Origin: Ustilaginoidea virens
Taxonomy: Eukaryota; Ascomycota; Sordariomycetes; Hypocreales; Clavicipitaceae
Direction of reading: 5' to 3'
Length of the DNA stretch: 64,000 nucleotides
Assembly: GCF_000687475.1 (NCBI RefSeq)
Contig: NC_057319.1
Span: forward strand, 4,702,001 to 4,766,000
Shown here: positions 40,508 through 50,247 of the stretch, in pieces
Position numbering within the stretch: position 1 is the first letter of the stretch
Layout: each line of letters opens with the position of its first letter
Notes under the pieces: generated by a model
Told to the model about the DNA's origin: nothing
Database searches by the model: none
The model's input: only the letters and a program-made list of their open reading frames with translations
Program-made: the position numbers and the translations under genes

Positions 40508-41607
40508 ACGTTGGCGTTTTGGCCAAAGACGCGGGGTCCTTGCGAGACATGAGCTTCCCGTCTGCGGTGACGGACTTGCTTGCGGCAGCAGTGGGCAGCC
40601 ACTGGATGCCGAGGATGCGGACGGGCTCGCTTCCCTGGCCAATGTCCTCGACGCTGACCATGCGGACCAGCTTTGGGAGAGAGGCTTGCATCACGTCTTC
40701 CAGGGTGTCTGACAGGCTTGCAAAGAGATCCGGGTTGACCAGCGGCCACACCGCCCCCAGAAGCGAGTTGAGCCAAATGGTGGTTTCCGTCTTGCGGCCA
40801 CCGGCGTCCTTGGCCAGCTGCCGGCGGTGGGCATCCCAGATCTCGTCCTGGAAGATGCTGCCGATTTTGCGCCCGGTGTACTGCCGCACGCCGGCCCACG
40901 AGCGCGACGCCGGCAAGTCCAAAGGTGTGGCCTCGGCTGTTGATGGTCGCCACGCTGTGACGCAGGACGTCCAAGTCGGGAAGCGGAAACCGGCTCTGCA
41001 ACACGTCGTGTTCTCTTTGCAGGTCAAGCGTCTCACCCTCGGCGTTGTCGTCTGCATGTTGCCTGATGCTCGTCGCGGCAGCTGTTCGCTTGTCGGCCTT
41101 GAAGGCGGGATGTGAAAAGACGGTTTCTTTCAGAGCCTCGTCCGTGTAGTCTTGAATAGTCACGGGCAGGTGTGTGACGGGATCCGTGACTAGCCGCTCG
41201 GCTCTTTCTTTCTTCCTAGCCTTGAGATCCCTGCGTCTCTGTTTGATGTCGGTTGACGTGGGATCAACCTGCGAGGTGTCCTCAAAGGCTTCCGGTGGCG
41301 CAGCAGCCGTTTCTTCTCCACGGCCGTGCACATCATCATCATCATCAACATCATCATCTTGGGCCCCGCAGTCGCTCGGCCGTTCCTCAGCACGAGTTTC
41401 TGAAGAATCTGGCCCGTTTCCACCGGCTTGCTGGCCAGCATCGGGTTGTGCGAGCGTCGCGTCATCGTGCGGATCCGTTTTCAGTGACTCGGCCTGTCTA
41501 GCAGCTTTTTCTTCCCGATATCTAGAGATGGTAGGGACGGGTCTGCGGGCACTGTAGGGCGCCTGATACCTTCGCAAATCTTCATGGTCGTCCATGGGAG
41601 GAGGCAT
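37845..41607 (-). CDS. Mug190-like SMP/C2-domain membrane-contact protein, with a frameshift
   Basis: Exons (minus) 38,442-41,607, 38,011-38,283 and 37,845-37,955; introns 38,284-38,441 and 37,956-38,010. After splicing the end reads RDVVEVIDACRD ... MQWK ... GIETEV. The N-terminal 170 residues are polar (PYSARRPVPTISRYREEK). Then come an SMP-like lipid-binding region (GSIFQDEIWDAHRR to about LDLKDML) and C2 domains around VRIKRGYDFKMGD...SSDPYVSVGWAKFG and around LLSIQIHNVTGLGVE. Such proteins bind phospholipid at ER contact sites; S. pombe mug190 is meiotically upregulated. The long exon is 3166 nt, one more than a multiple of three, and family sequence changes frame near 40,891-40,897 (GGGCCGGCG) with no usable intron. 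Either a one-base assembly error or a real disabling insertion. Without it the product is near 1180 residues. Confidence 0.8.
38360..38395. repeat. 36-nt poly(C) run inside an intron
   Basis: Uninterrupted C on the plus strand, i.e. poly(G) in the transcript, within the 158-nt intron of the Mug190-like gene. Length may be uncertain for sequencing reasons. Confidence 0.9.
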
Positions 41608-42213
41608 GGCCGCGGGAGCGCCGACGTGACAGGTTCGGGATCATGGGAGTCAGCCTGAAAGGAGAGCAGCGACGGTTGCAGAAATCTCTGCTCGCAAGAG
41701 AAGATGTCAGAAAGATACGAAACGAAATCAACAGTCGGCGGTCAATGGTCCAAGGGGGGGCAGCACTCGCTCAAGGTTTGCTAGCACAGCCCAGCAGACG
41801 ACGTTGAAAAGAGTCCGAGTACGTCTGACGCAACTTCGACTTTACGTCATGGGCCGAATCCCTGGCAAGAGCGTGCCAATGCCAAGCCATGGCCTTGACA
41901 GGCATCTCGTGCGTGACTGGAAATTGAGACGAGTCTGCAAGGCTCGTTTTCCTCCTTTTCATCTGGCAGGTCAAGTTGCATGTTGTTCACGAATGGGTTT
42001 CTAGCGTGCAGTCTTTGATTCTCTCGCAGCCCGTTGGGGTCGGCAACCGCTAACCCTAGCCTCCAGGTACCTGCCCATCCATCTACAAGGCAAGTGCGTC
42101 GGTCAAACGTCGTCACAGCAGGGAAACCGTTAGAATCAATCTGGTGTTCGGGCGACAAATCTTTCGCCCCAATTTTCGAAAAAGATGCCCAAATATCAAA
42201 AAGAAAATTCGCA
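41608..42213. other. Intergenic, no gene seen
   Basis: 5' region of the Mug190-like gene and sequence downstream of tRNA-Ser. Short frames only. Confidence 0.55.
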
Positions 42214-42294
42214 CGACAGAGACAGGATTCGAACCTGCGCGGCCGAAGCCATGAGATTTCTAGTCTCACTCATTAACCACTCTGACACTCTGCC
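42214..42294 (-). tRNA. tRNA-Ser (anticodon AGA)
   Basis: The minus strand folds as an 81-nt class II tRNA. Acceptor arms GGCAGAG and CTCTGTC pair (one G-U), discriminator G. The anticodon stem TGAGA/TCTCA closes loop CTAGAAA with anticodon AGA. A long variable arm with TTCG loop (GGCTTCGGCC) marks serine. T-arm contains GGTTCGAATCC. No intron. Reads UCU and, after A34 deamination, UCC/UCA. Confidence 0.95.
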
Positions 42295-42461
42295 TTGTGA
42301 TTTGTGGGGTTGGTGCCGCACTAATCGCACTATGTGCCAGGATCATGACCATCACCCGGCTTCTGCCGTCGGGTTTCCAACAAAACCAAATACCTCACGT
42401 CAGCGCGGATTATGTGAACATGTCTATTAGACTCGACTGCAAACTCCATTAAATACAGTCA

Positions 42462-44015
42462 CTATGGCGTGGCACGTCTGATCAAAGCTGCGCTTCCTAC
42501 ATCTCGAGGAACGATGCGACACGGAAACGGCTTTGGATGACTTGTCAACCCGTTGGTCAGTTCCACCGTGGGGACGATTTCGTTGCCGTTCTCGTCCTTG
42601 GCCCTTTCAATGTTTAGCTTGCTGAGCATCGCGGCCACCGCTATCCAGACACTGGCCTCGGCGAGGTGCTGCCCAACACAAGCCCTTCGGCCGTAGCCAA
42701 AGTGACCGGTCGGATACGGCTCTCCCAGGCCGCCCAGCTCCACCGGCGCGAACCGATCCGGGTTGAAGCTGTCGGGATCCGTGTACGTCTCCTCGTCGTG
42801 GGTCATGGCTCTGGCGTTGGCAAAAACAAAGGAGCCCGCGGGGATGCGGAACCCTTTGTAGACATCGTCCTCCAAGGACCTGTGGGGGACCCCCAATGGG
42901 GATACGGGGCACCATCTAAAGGTCTCCTGCACAATGTAGTCGATGTACCTCAGCTTGGGCCTGTCGTCGAAAGTAGGCAACCTGTCGCGGCCGACCACCC
43001 CGTCCAGCACAGACTGAGCTTTGGCTTGCACGTCGGGGTGCAGGAGCATGTTTAGGATCACCACCGTCAGGGTGGCCCATGTGGTGTCCTGGCCCGCGGC
43101 AAAGACGGCGCCAGCGGCTCCCTTGATGTCTTCGTAAGACAGCTCCGGCTCTTCTCCGCCGTCGATTTGCAGCTGCCTCTGGTCAAGCATGTCCTGCATC
43201 AGGCAGCGACGGGTCCCTCCGGACGACAGCACCGCGTCAAACGGCTTGTCGTGCAGGTCGCGTATGGCCCACTTCCAGGCCCTGGCGAACTTGAGGGAGC
43301 GGTCGTGAAACCACGGGGGGAGGTGCTGGAGAAACGGGAAGAAATCCACCAGGGTCCCCGCAGGGGCGCCGCCGTGGGCCAGTGCGTAGCTGGCATCGGC
43401 AGCGACCTGCACAAGGGGGTCGTCGTCCCGTTCGACCGCGATGCCAAAGCCTATCGCCAAGACGACGGCGGTTGCGAACCGCCGGATGGCATTATCCCAC
43501 AATCCCGGGTCGTCCAGGATCCCCTTGAGCATCACACGGGCTTCTCTCTCTTGAAGAGTGCGATACCGGGCAATGTTGCTCTTCTGAAAACTCCGCTGCA
43601 GGATCCGGCGATGCATCCTAAACGTCGGGCCGCAGCGCAGAAAGGTTAGGGTTTTGCGCCACCCCATGATTTCAAACAAGACAAATCTTGGCCTGTCGCA
43701 GTAGTTGGCGCCCCTCTTGTCCAGCAGATCCGCGGCGGCCTGCACCGAGTTCAGGACGATGATCGGCTGGCCCAGGACCTTGAACGACAAGACATCGGAG
43801 CCGTATGCGCGAGACCACTCCATGTAGGCATATTCGGGGTTATCGGCGGGAATAATCCTCAAATGCCCGAGGAGCGGTTCGCCGGGTGGCCCGGGGGGCA
43901 GTGGGAGATGGTCGTCATGTCCTCCTCGGTTTGACAGCACTGTCCAGCTGATGATGACCACCAACGCCACCGTCACAGCAACCAGCACCGGCGTGGAGGA
44001 GATGGAGAGGGCCAT
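42462..44015 (-). CDS. Cytochrome P450 monooxygenase (microsomal, secondary-metabolism type)
   Basis: A 517-residue single-exon frame from the ATG at 44,013-44,015; the longer upstream frame lacks P450 sequence. An N-terminal membrane anchor (VLVAVTVALVVIISWTVL) is followed by the proline hinge LPLPPGPPGEP. Motifs: I-helix AAGQDTTWAT, K-helix ETFR, FNPDRF (PERF-type), and heme-binding FGYGRRACVG with proximal Cys446. The overall pattern is like fungal O-methylsterigmatocystin-oxidoreductase-related P450s (CYP64-like group); the substrate cannot be told. The neighbours are not a biosynthetic cluster: no PKS, NRPS or terpene synthase lies in the window. Confidence 0.92.
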   Translation of the reverse strand: MALSISSTPVLVAVTVALVVIISWTVLSNRGGHDDHLPLPPGPPGEPLLGHLRIIPADNPEYAYMEWSRAYGSDVLSFKVLGQPIIVLNSVQAAADLLDKRGANYCDRPRFVLFEIMGWRKTLTFLRCGPTFRMHRRILQRSFQKSNIARYRTLQEREARVMLKGILDDPGLWDNAIRRFATAVVLAIGFGIAVERDDDPLVQVAADASYALAHGGAPAGTLVDFFPFLQHLPPWFHDRSLKFARAWKWAIRDLHDKPFDAVLSSGGTRRCLMQDMLDQRQLQIDGGEEPELSYEDIKGAAGAVFAAGQDTTWATLTVVILNMLLHPDVQAKAQSVLDGVVGRDRLPTFDDRPKLRYIDYIVQETFRWCPVSPLGVPHRSLEDDVYKGFRIPAGSFVFANARAMTHDEETYTDPDSFNPDRFAPVELGGLGEPYPTGHFGYGRRACVGQHLAEASVWIAVAAMLSKLNIERAKDENGNEIVPTVELTNGLTSHPKPFPCRIVPRDVGSAALIRRATP

Positions 44016-45639
44016 GTGTGGTGCCCCCTTTCCCCCCCCGGTAAGCCTTCGCCTCGGGGTTACTCTACTTCCCTGCTGCCAAAGGTCAGTCAATGTTGAT
44101 TGGGCCGGCTTGTTTGGACGCTGCAAGTGTGGCCTCGCTTGTACTAGCAAGGTACAAAAGCTGCCCAAACCCAAATCGACAATCTGCAGACGGAGAAAGA
44201 GGTTACTGCTTGACAAGCCAATGGATGACCGCTCGACGGGAAGTGGTCGCAAGTGGGGAGCAGCAGGGCACCCCTTGTTCCCGCCGACCGGATTTGAGAT
44301 GTAGTGAAGGGTGGGGATTTGTTTGCTGCTGCTGAACAGAATAAAGATGGATGGGAATGTGCTGGTGTTGCTGGTGTTTGGTTGTTGCTGTTGGCGGGAT
44401 TGACGGGGCAGCGCCCGCAAAAGCTGAAGCAGGGCACTTTGGCAGACGCCAGGTTCGCCGAGTACCCGTCTGGTATGTACTTTGGGTACTTGCCAAGGTA
44501 CCTCGCCTCCCTGGAACCTGGACTTTTGCCCCGAGCCATCGTCGATTGCATCGTCGATTGCGTCGTGACCTGACTTTGCGTTTGACGACCTAGAAAAAGA
44601 GGCACTGGCAGCTATACGCAGCTACTCATCACTTTGAGCCCCGGGGTATTGCTTCACATGAACCACATCGCAGGCTGTAATGCAGACTGTGGACGGTCTT
44701 TTGCACCTCGCACACGCGGCAGCTTCAAGAAGCGCAGACGCACGCAACGACGACGGAACAGCCCTCGCGACGCTTGTCGCTGACCATCACAGTCCTGGGA
44801 GTCCCAGTCCCTCCTCCATGTCGGACCCTGGATGGAGCAGCCCCCTCTGATGCATCGAAAGCCTAAGCCACCTCCACGCCACCAACCACGATGCTGGCAA
44901 ATGGGCGCCTCTCGAGCATTGTCACGACGTCTAAATTTGGAAAACCGGCTGACGCGGCTGACAGTAGCCATCAGTTACTTGGCGCCTGCAGGACCAGAGC
45001 TCTTACCGTTGTGGGCTGCCACATGTCACCGTGCGGTGTTGGGAGTGGTTGTTTTTCTACGCGATCACGACGGACAATTGGCACGAAATATTGCACCCAT
45101 GCGGCTGCAATAACTGTTATATCAGCAACGAAAAAAAAGCCGGTCCTCTATTTTCGGAAGCCAATGCACTTGGTGATGACTACCCGGCTCTTTTGACGAG
45201 GTTTGGGCCGGCTCTGTCAAAGGCCTCGAGCACCCCTTCTGGTCCCGAGATTCGGCTGCAAAGGGGATTGCAGAGTGACCCCATGGCTGCTACGGCTGTG
45301 CCTGATATATCTCCCCTCTTCTAGCTAGCCCAGATGGTCGTCATCATCTTCTTCACTTGCTAGCATCATTGTCCTGCTGCGTTTCACACCAATTTCAACG
45401 GAGCATCACCAGGCTACCACCAGGTAGGCAGCTCCCTTTTGTGCCTGACGGATTTTTGATGATACTGCAATAGAGCCTGTCGCTGGTCGCATCTGGTCGT
45501 TGTACCCTTTCTGCAGTCTTGGAGCCTTTTTGAGGATATCGCTGGCAGGCTGTTCAGGCTAATGGCTGTGAATTTCATATCGTGTCTTTGGTCCATCCAT
45601 CTCGGGGGGGCCTGCTGGGAGTGGCTCTCGAACGCACGG
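44016..45639. other. Intergenic, no gene seen
   Basis: 5' region of the P450 gene and a long stretch without a supported frame. A CT-rich, partly repetitive segment lies near 44,300-44,400 (TGCTGGTGTTGCTGG). Confidence 0.5.
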
Positions 45640-46755
45640 GTTATATCATCCTCTTAATGGAAAAGCCTATCAATCTCCGTCCGACAGCACCTCCCCGCCC
45701 TCATTCGCATCGTGCCTAGTCGTCAAAGACGGTCGCATCCACCACATTGGCTCGGAGCAAGATGACGATGTGATGTTGGCCAAGGAATCAGGCGCCGCTG
45801 TCGAGGACCTCTACGGGCGCACTGTCCTCCCTGGCTTCATCGACGGCCACGTACACCTGCTTTTGGCAGGACGGGCCCTCACCAAAGATCCCCTCGCTCG
45901 CTGCCGAAATCTTCAAAACATCAAGATTCGGATCAAGAAATACGCCGTCGCAAATTCGGGTGACTCGAAAATCTTTTGCGCGGGCTGGACGCAGTCCATG
46001 ACACCCGACGGCGCCCCTCGTCGAGCTGGGGGACGACATGGGAGGCCTGCGAGGAATGCGCGTGGCCGCCTACTGGCTCATGAAGCCAAACGGCTCGCTG
46101 GAGACTGTGCTCGCGCAGGTTGACCGTGCGGCAGAGCTGGCCAAACAATACAACTCAAAACTCACTCCGGACCGCCGCCTCGTTGGCGTCAAGGTCATCT
46201 GCGACGGCACCATCGACGCCTGCACTGCTTCTATCACCGTACTTGAGTGGGGAGAAGAGAAGCCAGAGTCCCTCTGGCCGGAGCACCATCTTCACTCGCT
46301 CGTCGCGAGCGCACGCACTCGGCCTGCAAGTCCCGTCCACTCAGACCCGGCTCTCCTCCGCGCATGGCCTCGCCTGGTTGGTGAAGCGCGGCGCGAGCGA
46401 GCGTTTGTTTGCCTATCGCGAGTTTGCTGACGAAGGTGCGCCTCTGGCCCTGGGTTCCGACGCCTCGACTGCTCCGCACCATCCCCTGCACAACCTGTAC
46501 GTCGCCACAGCAAGACGTTCAATCAGCGAGCCTGAGCTGCAAACCGCCGTGAATCCCGAATTTGCTCTCACCGTCTCTCAAGCCGTTGCAGGGGCTACCC
46601 ACGGAGCTGCCCACTCGACTTTTGCGGATCAGTGGACGGGAAGCTTGACGGCGGGGCTGAAGGCGGATTTTGTGGTTTGTGACGTGATTGTCGCGCCAGA
46701 AGAGATGGCAAAGGGCGTGGCGACGGAGACGTGGTTCGAGGGTAAGACGGTATAG
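45640..46755 (+). pseudogene. YtcJ-type amidohydrolase (Amidohydro_3), decayed
   Basis: In-frame start-like region SFASCLVVKDGRIHHIG, then the metal-binding motif VLPGFIDGHVHLLLAG, GWTQSMTPDGA. At about 46,020 the reading frame shifts and about 100 residues expected in the family are missing before MRVAAYWLMKPNGSLETVLA and VKVICDGTIDACTAS. Near 46,320 the segment that should hold the HxIGD metal-site region is gone, and PVHSDPALLRAWPRLVGEAR continues in one frame and LFAYREFADEGAPLALGSDA in another. The C-terminus (GLKADFVVCDV) is present. At least two frameshifts and two deletions in catalytic regions argue for a dead gene. Intact homologues are secreted or cytosolic metal-dependent hydrolases of unknown substrate. 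Confidence 0.85.
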
Positions 46756-47228
46756 CATATCCAGCGTGATTTGAGCTGGCCCTGGTGGTTCAGAACGCAA
46801 AGGGGTCCAGTCGACGTGGCTAGCTTAGTGCTTGGCCGTAGTAGGCACTAAGCGCATGCATGAGCTGGGTGCTGCCGCCTTGATAAACCAGGTGCACAAG
46901 ACAAACCTTTTTCTCCTTTCCTTGTTGGCTGGCAGATGATGATTCCACTCGCTTCCATTGGCAATGCCTACTGTTGCGGCCTGGTTCAAGTTGGGAGGTT
47001 TTGGTTGCGTCTCCAGGAGATGGCTTTTGGTTGGTCCGTGTTTCATGTAGCTTCCGGCAGTCAAGTCAGGACCGGAAAAAACATTCCCCCCCACCTCGAA
47101 ATTTCCCACCGCTGCAACGCAACCCGTTCAAGCTCCAAGCATCATCATCCGACCTTCTCGCCAACACAGCCTGTCGCGATCCACGCTCATCACCCGCTAA
47201 AGGACTTTGGATCCCCTCCTCACCCACA
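46756..47228. other. Intergenic upstream of SmE
   Basis: Probable promoter and leader of the SmE gene. No gene seen. Confidence 0.6.
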
Positions 47229-48083
47229 ATGACTGGCCGTGGCGGTGGCGGCGGTCGCCGCGTCTTGCTCCCTCCCATGTATGCGCCTATTGCCTGCTCC
47301 ATTCAAGTTGCCCCGCCCTCCATGCCTGATGCCGGAGCAGTAACGCTAACCTGTGCAGTAACATGATCTTTAAGCTCCTTCAGTCAGTAAGTTGCATTCA
47401 ATCTTACGACTTTTGCACGATGGCGACGATTGCCCCTTGTCCGACCACGAGTGGCTGCCGAGGTTGCTGGACAAGCGAGTGGCGGTTGTGCAGAGAGCAG
47501 GGGCCGGCCTCGCATGGTGTCGAGCGATAAAAGATCTTCCGGGTCGCTTGATGACGGCAATCGACGGCCGGGACTCGACCTGCTCCCTTTCGCCTGGCTC
47601 GCACATCTGTACCGGCTTCTCTGGTCGCAGCTTTCAACCATGCGAGTGTAGCGGACCTTGTTCTCTCCATTCGCCGGTGCGAGAGTCACCTTTGCCCGCA
47701 CGTCGAAACGCTTCCGTGGGCGATGCTGACCTTTTGCAGAACGCCATTGTCAGTGTCTGGTTGTATGAGCAACTTTCCATTCGCATCGAGGGCAAGATTC
47801 GGGTAAGTTTGAGCAGAGCGACGACTGCAGGAAAGGAGTACCAAGTTTTGACCCGCTTTGCCAGGGATTCGACGAGTTCATGAACTTGGTCATCGACGAT
47901 GCTGTGGAAGTATCCCAGGTTACAAAAACCAACGACAAGGAGACGAGAAGACCGCTCGGTGCGTCCTGAGCCAGCACGACCCCTTTTGACGCCTTGGCTG
48001 TATGCGAAGAGCTGACAATCTCCCCAGGACAAATCCTGCTAAAGGGCGACAATGTGTCGTTGATTCAGAATTTGTCAAGCTGA
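47229..48083 (+). CDS. SME1: Small nuclear ribonucleoprotein SmE, five exons
   Basis: Exons 47,229-47,278, 47,359-47,386, 47,740-47,802, 47,865-47,958 and 48,028-48,083 give 96 residues. The introns (80, 353, 62, 69 nt) all have GT-AG ends, and the first has a CGCTAAC branch-like site. The spliced protein reads LPPINMIFKLLQSNAIVSVW, then LYEQLSIRIEGKIRGFDEFM, then NLVIDDAVEVSQV and GQILLKGDNVSLIQNL, collinear with Sm1 (GFDEFMN) and Sm2 (LKGDN) motifs of SmE. It is part of the heptameric ring on U1, U2, U4 and U5 snRNAs in the nucleus. Exons of 28-94 nt explain why no long frame is visible. N-terminus Gly/Arg-rich. Confidence 0.95.
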
Positions 48084-48788
48084 TTGCCATGACGGCCAAT
48101 TTCCGCCTCAGTCGAAGGGTGGATAGTTTGTCAAAGGCTCGTCACGCTCGACCCTGTTCGTATGGACGACGGTGTTGCGCCTGGAAATGCATTCTGATGT
48201 GGTGATGCTCGGGTGGGCGGCGTTATTGTCATTCTCCAGAAACAGGACTCTGGGGTCGTTCTTCGAAGCGAGATGTATGATTGTTTCGGCAATATGGGCC
48301 GATTTACGCTGGACCCATGGAGATGCGAGACGGCAAATAAACACTTGCGAGTGATTGTTGGTTCACCAGATCTTGTCACCTTGTGCATCAACCGGTGGTG
48401 GTGGCGTCAAGAGGAGGGTTAGTTGCGATGCCCCAAGAATAGCCCAGGTGCTGTCGATGCTGAAGGGAACATGATGTCAGCCATGCAAATGCACTCGCAC
48501 CCGGGGCGTCCATTGTAAAATCCCAACTGAAGTCTAGGACGAGGCATGTGCCAGGCATTGCAAAAGCGTCGAGGGACCAGACACCAGACACATCAAGAGA
48601 CCCGGCCCCACCGTCCAGGGTAGCTGCTCAGCTATCGGGCCAGGTCACTCCTGCTTATCCATCAAAGTTGACCGACCATTCATCACTTCTTTTTACCCAG
48701 CGATGCGGGTTCGCGCAACTTCCCATGACCAAGTCGGCCACCCCAGCACTGCAACGACCACGCAAGAGCATGCACATTGCGCGCTGAG
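48084..48788. other. Intergenic between SmE and MDM10
   Basis: No coding frame I trust. Probable promoter of MDM10. Confidence 0.55.
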
Positions 48789-50247
48789 ATGCGCGAGTTT
48801 ATGGACCATGTCCACGGCGCGTTTTACGAGGCTACTGGCTGGAGGCAGGACAATTCCTACGCCGCGCTGAACGGCACCCCCAACGGTACGTCCTGGTGAT
48901 CGACCGTGTTGCACCCCCCCCAAAGCTCTCCCTCCCAGAAAGGCAGACAAAAAAACTCTTCCCATCCGCAGCCAGGCCCATGCTGACCGTGGTACCCCGC
49001 GGGCCCCATCAGCGCTGCTGAATTTCCAGACTCCTCGGGGCCTCCGGCTCACGCTGTCGTCGCTCGCCAGCCCCAACTTTGCGACGTCGTACCAGCTCGG
49101 CCTGATCGGCCTGGTCGATGGCTCGATATCATACCTGTTCTCCTCGGTGCCCCTGCGCCTCCACCTGACTCCCCAGTCTGCAACGCTCTCCCTCCCCGAA
49201 CTGCTGCGGTCGTACCGACCCTTGACGCCCCTATCACCGCCGGACGAGCCGGCCACCCGGGCTCTGGCCGACGGCGTGCGAGCCCGACAGCCCAGCCTTT
49301 TCTACGGCAGGCTGTACCTTCCCCAGTCGCAGCTGGAAGCGCTGGTCGTCAAGAGACTGTCGCCAGCGCTGCAACTCCAGCTCAGCGCCGTCTCGGCAAG
49401 GCACCTCCGAAACGGAGGCACTATCCTGGGACTCGCGCAGTACGACGTCGGGAGATGCGCCTTTGAGGGACTGGCCTCCTCGGACGGCGGGCTCCTCGGC
49501 TTGAGGGGCATCTACAACTTTGGGGGCGATGCCAAGGCCGCAGTCGTGGCGTCGGCGGCGGCGGCGTCGGATGGCGGCGGCGGCGGCGGCGGCGGACCCG
49601 GCGAGAGAGAGCGCGTATACGGTCGCTTCAGCACCGGCGCAGAGATATACTACGGCACGCTGAACAAGTCCGGCGGCATCAGCCTGGGAACCAGGTTCGC
49701 GACACTGCCCGCCCACAACGGGACCCCGCTCTCGGCAACACTCACCATGACGCCGCTCATGGGAAACATAGCTGCTACCTATGCCGTCGTGGCCGGGAAG
49801 CGCTGCAGCTTGGCGACCCGCATGGAATTCAACATCTTCAGCTACGAGAGCGCCTGGGCGGTGGGCATGGAACTCTGGCGGAAGCCGCTGCGACGGCTGG
49901 ACCCGCGCGGCGAGGATGCGGGTGTGTGGAGGCCGTCGCGTGAGAGGAGTTTCCAGGCCAAGCTCGAGTGGAGATTGGATGAGCAGAAACCGGAACCGCC
50001 GCCGCCGCCGCCGCCGACTGTGAAGCAGCCTCACGCCGAGCAAGTCCTGGCCCTGGGTAGGTCGGAAGCGGATGGTGAAGAGTATGTCGGGGTGTTGAAG
50101 GCTCGTCTGGACCAGAATCTTCGAATCGGCATTCTCTGGGAAGGAAGAGTCAAGTCGTTACTGTTCAGTCTGGGAAGCGGCATCGATCTGAGGAAGCTAG
50201 ACAAGCCGTTTCGAACACTTGGGCTGGAGATTCAATTCTCGGGATGA
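48789..50247 (+). CDS. MDM10: Mitochondrial distribution and morphology protein 10 (Mdm10), two exons
   Basis: Exon 1 is 48,789-48,885, exon 2 is 49,013-50,247; the 127-nt intron has donor GTACGT and acceptor CATCAG; product 443 residues. The start MREFMDHVHGAFYEATGW and the following NFQTPRGLRLTLSSLASPN then FATSYQLG are diagnostic. The rest alternates short beta strands, and the end LGLEIQFSG is a C-terminal beta-signal. Mdm10 is an outer-membrane beta-barrel of the ERMES tether (ER to mitochondria) and also of the SAM complex. Low-complexity inserts (a Gly/Ala run around residue 180-190, Pro run near 370) lie in predicted loops. Length is close to other filamentous ascomycetes. Confidence 0.95.

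Noticed and set aside
38997..40712. 571-codon plus-strand open frame
   Set aside because: Antisense shadow of the Mug190-like gene; Val/Leu/Asp-rich composition typical of antisense of GC-rich coding DNA.
42462..44420. Secondary-metabolite cluster around the P450
   Set aside because: Neighbours are a tRNA, a membrane-contact protein, an amidohydrolase pseudogene and SmE; no core biosynthetic enzyme in the window.
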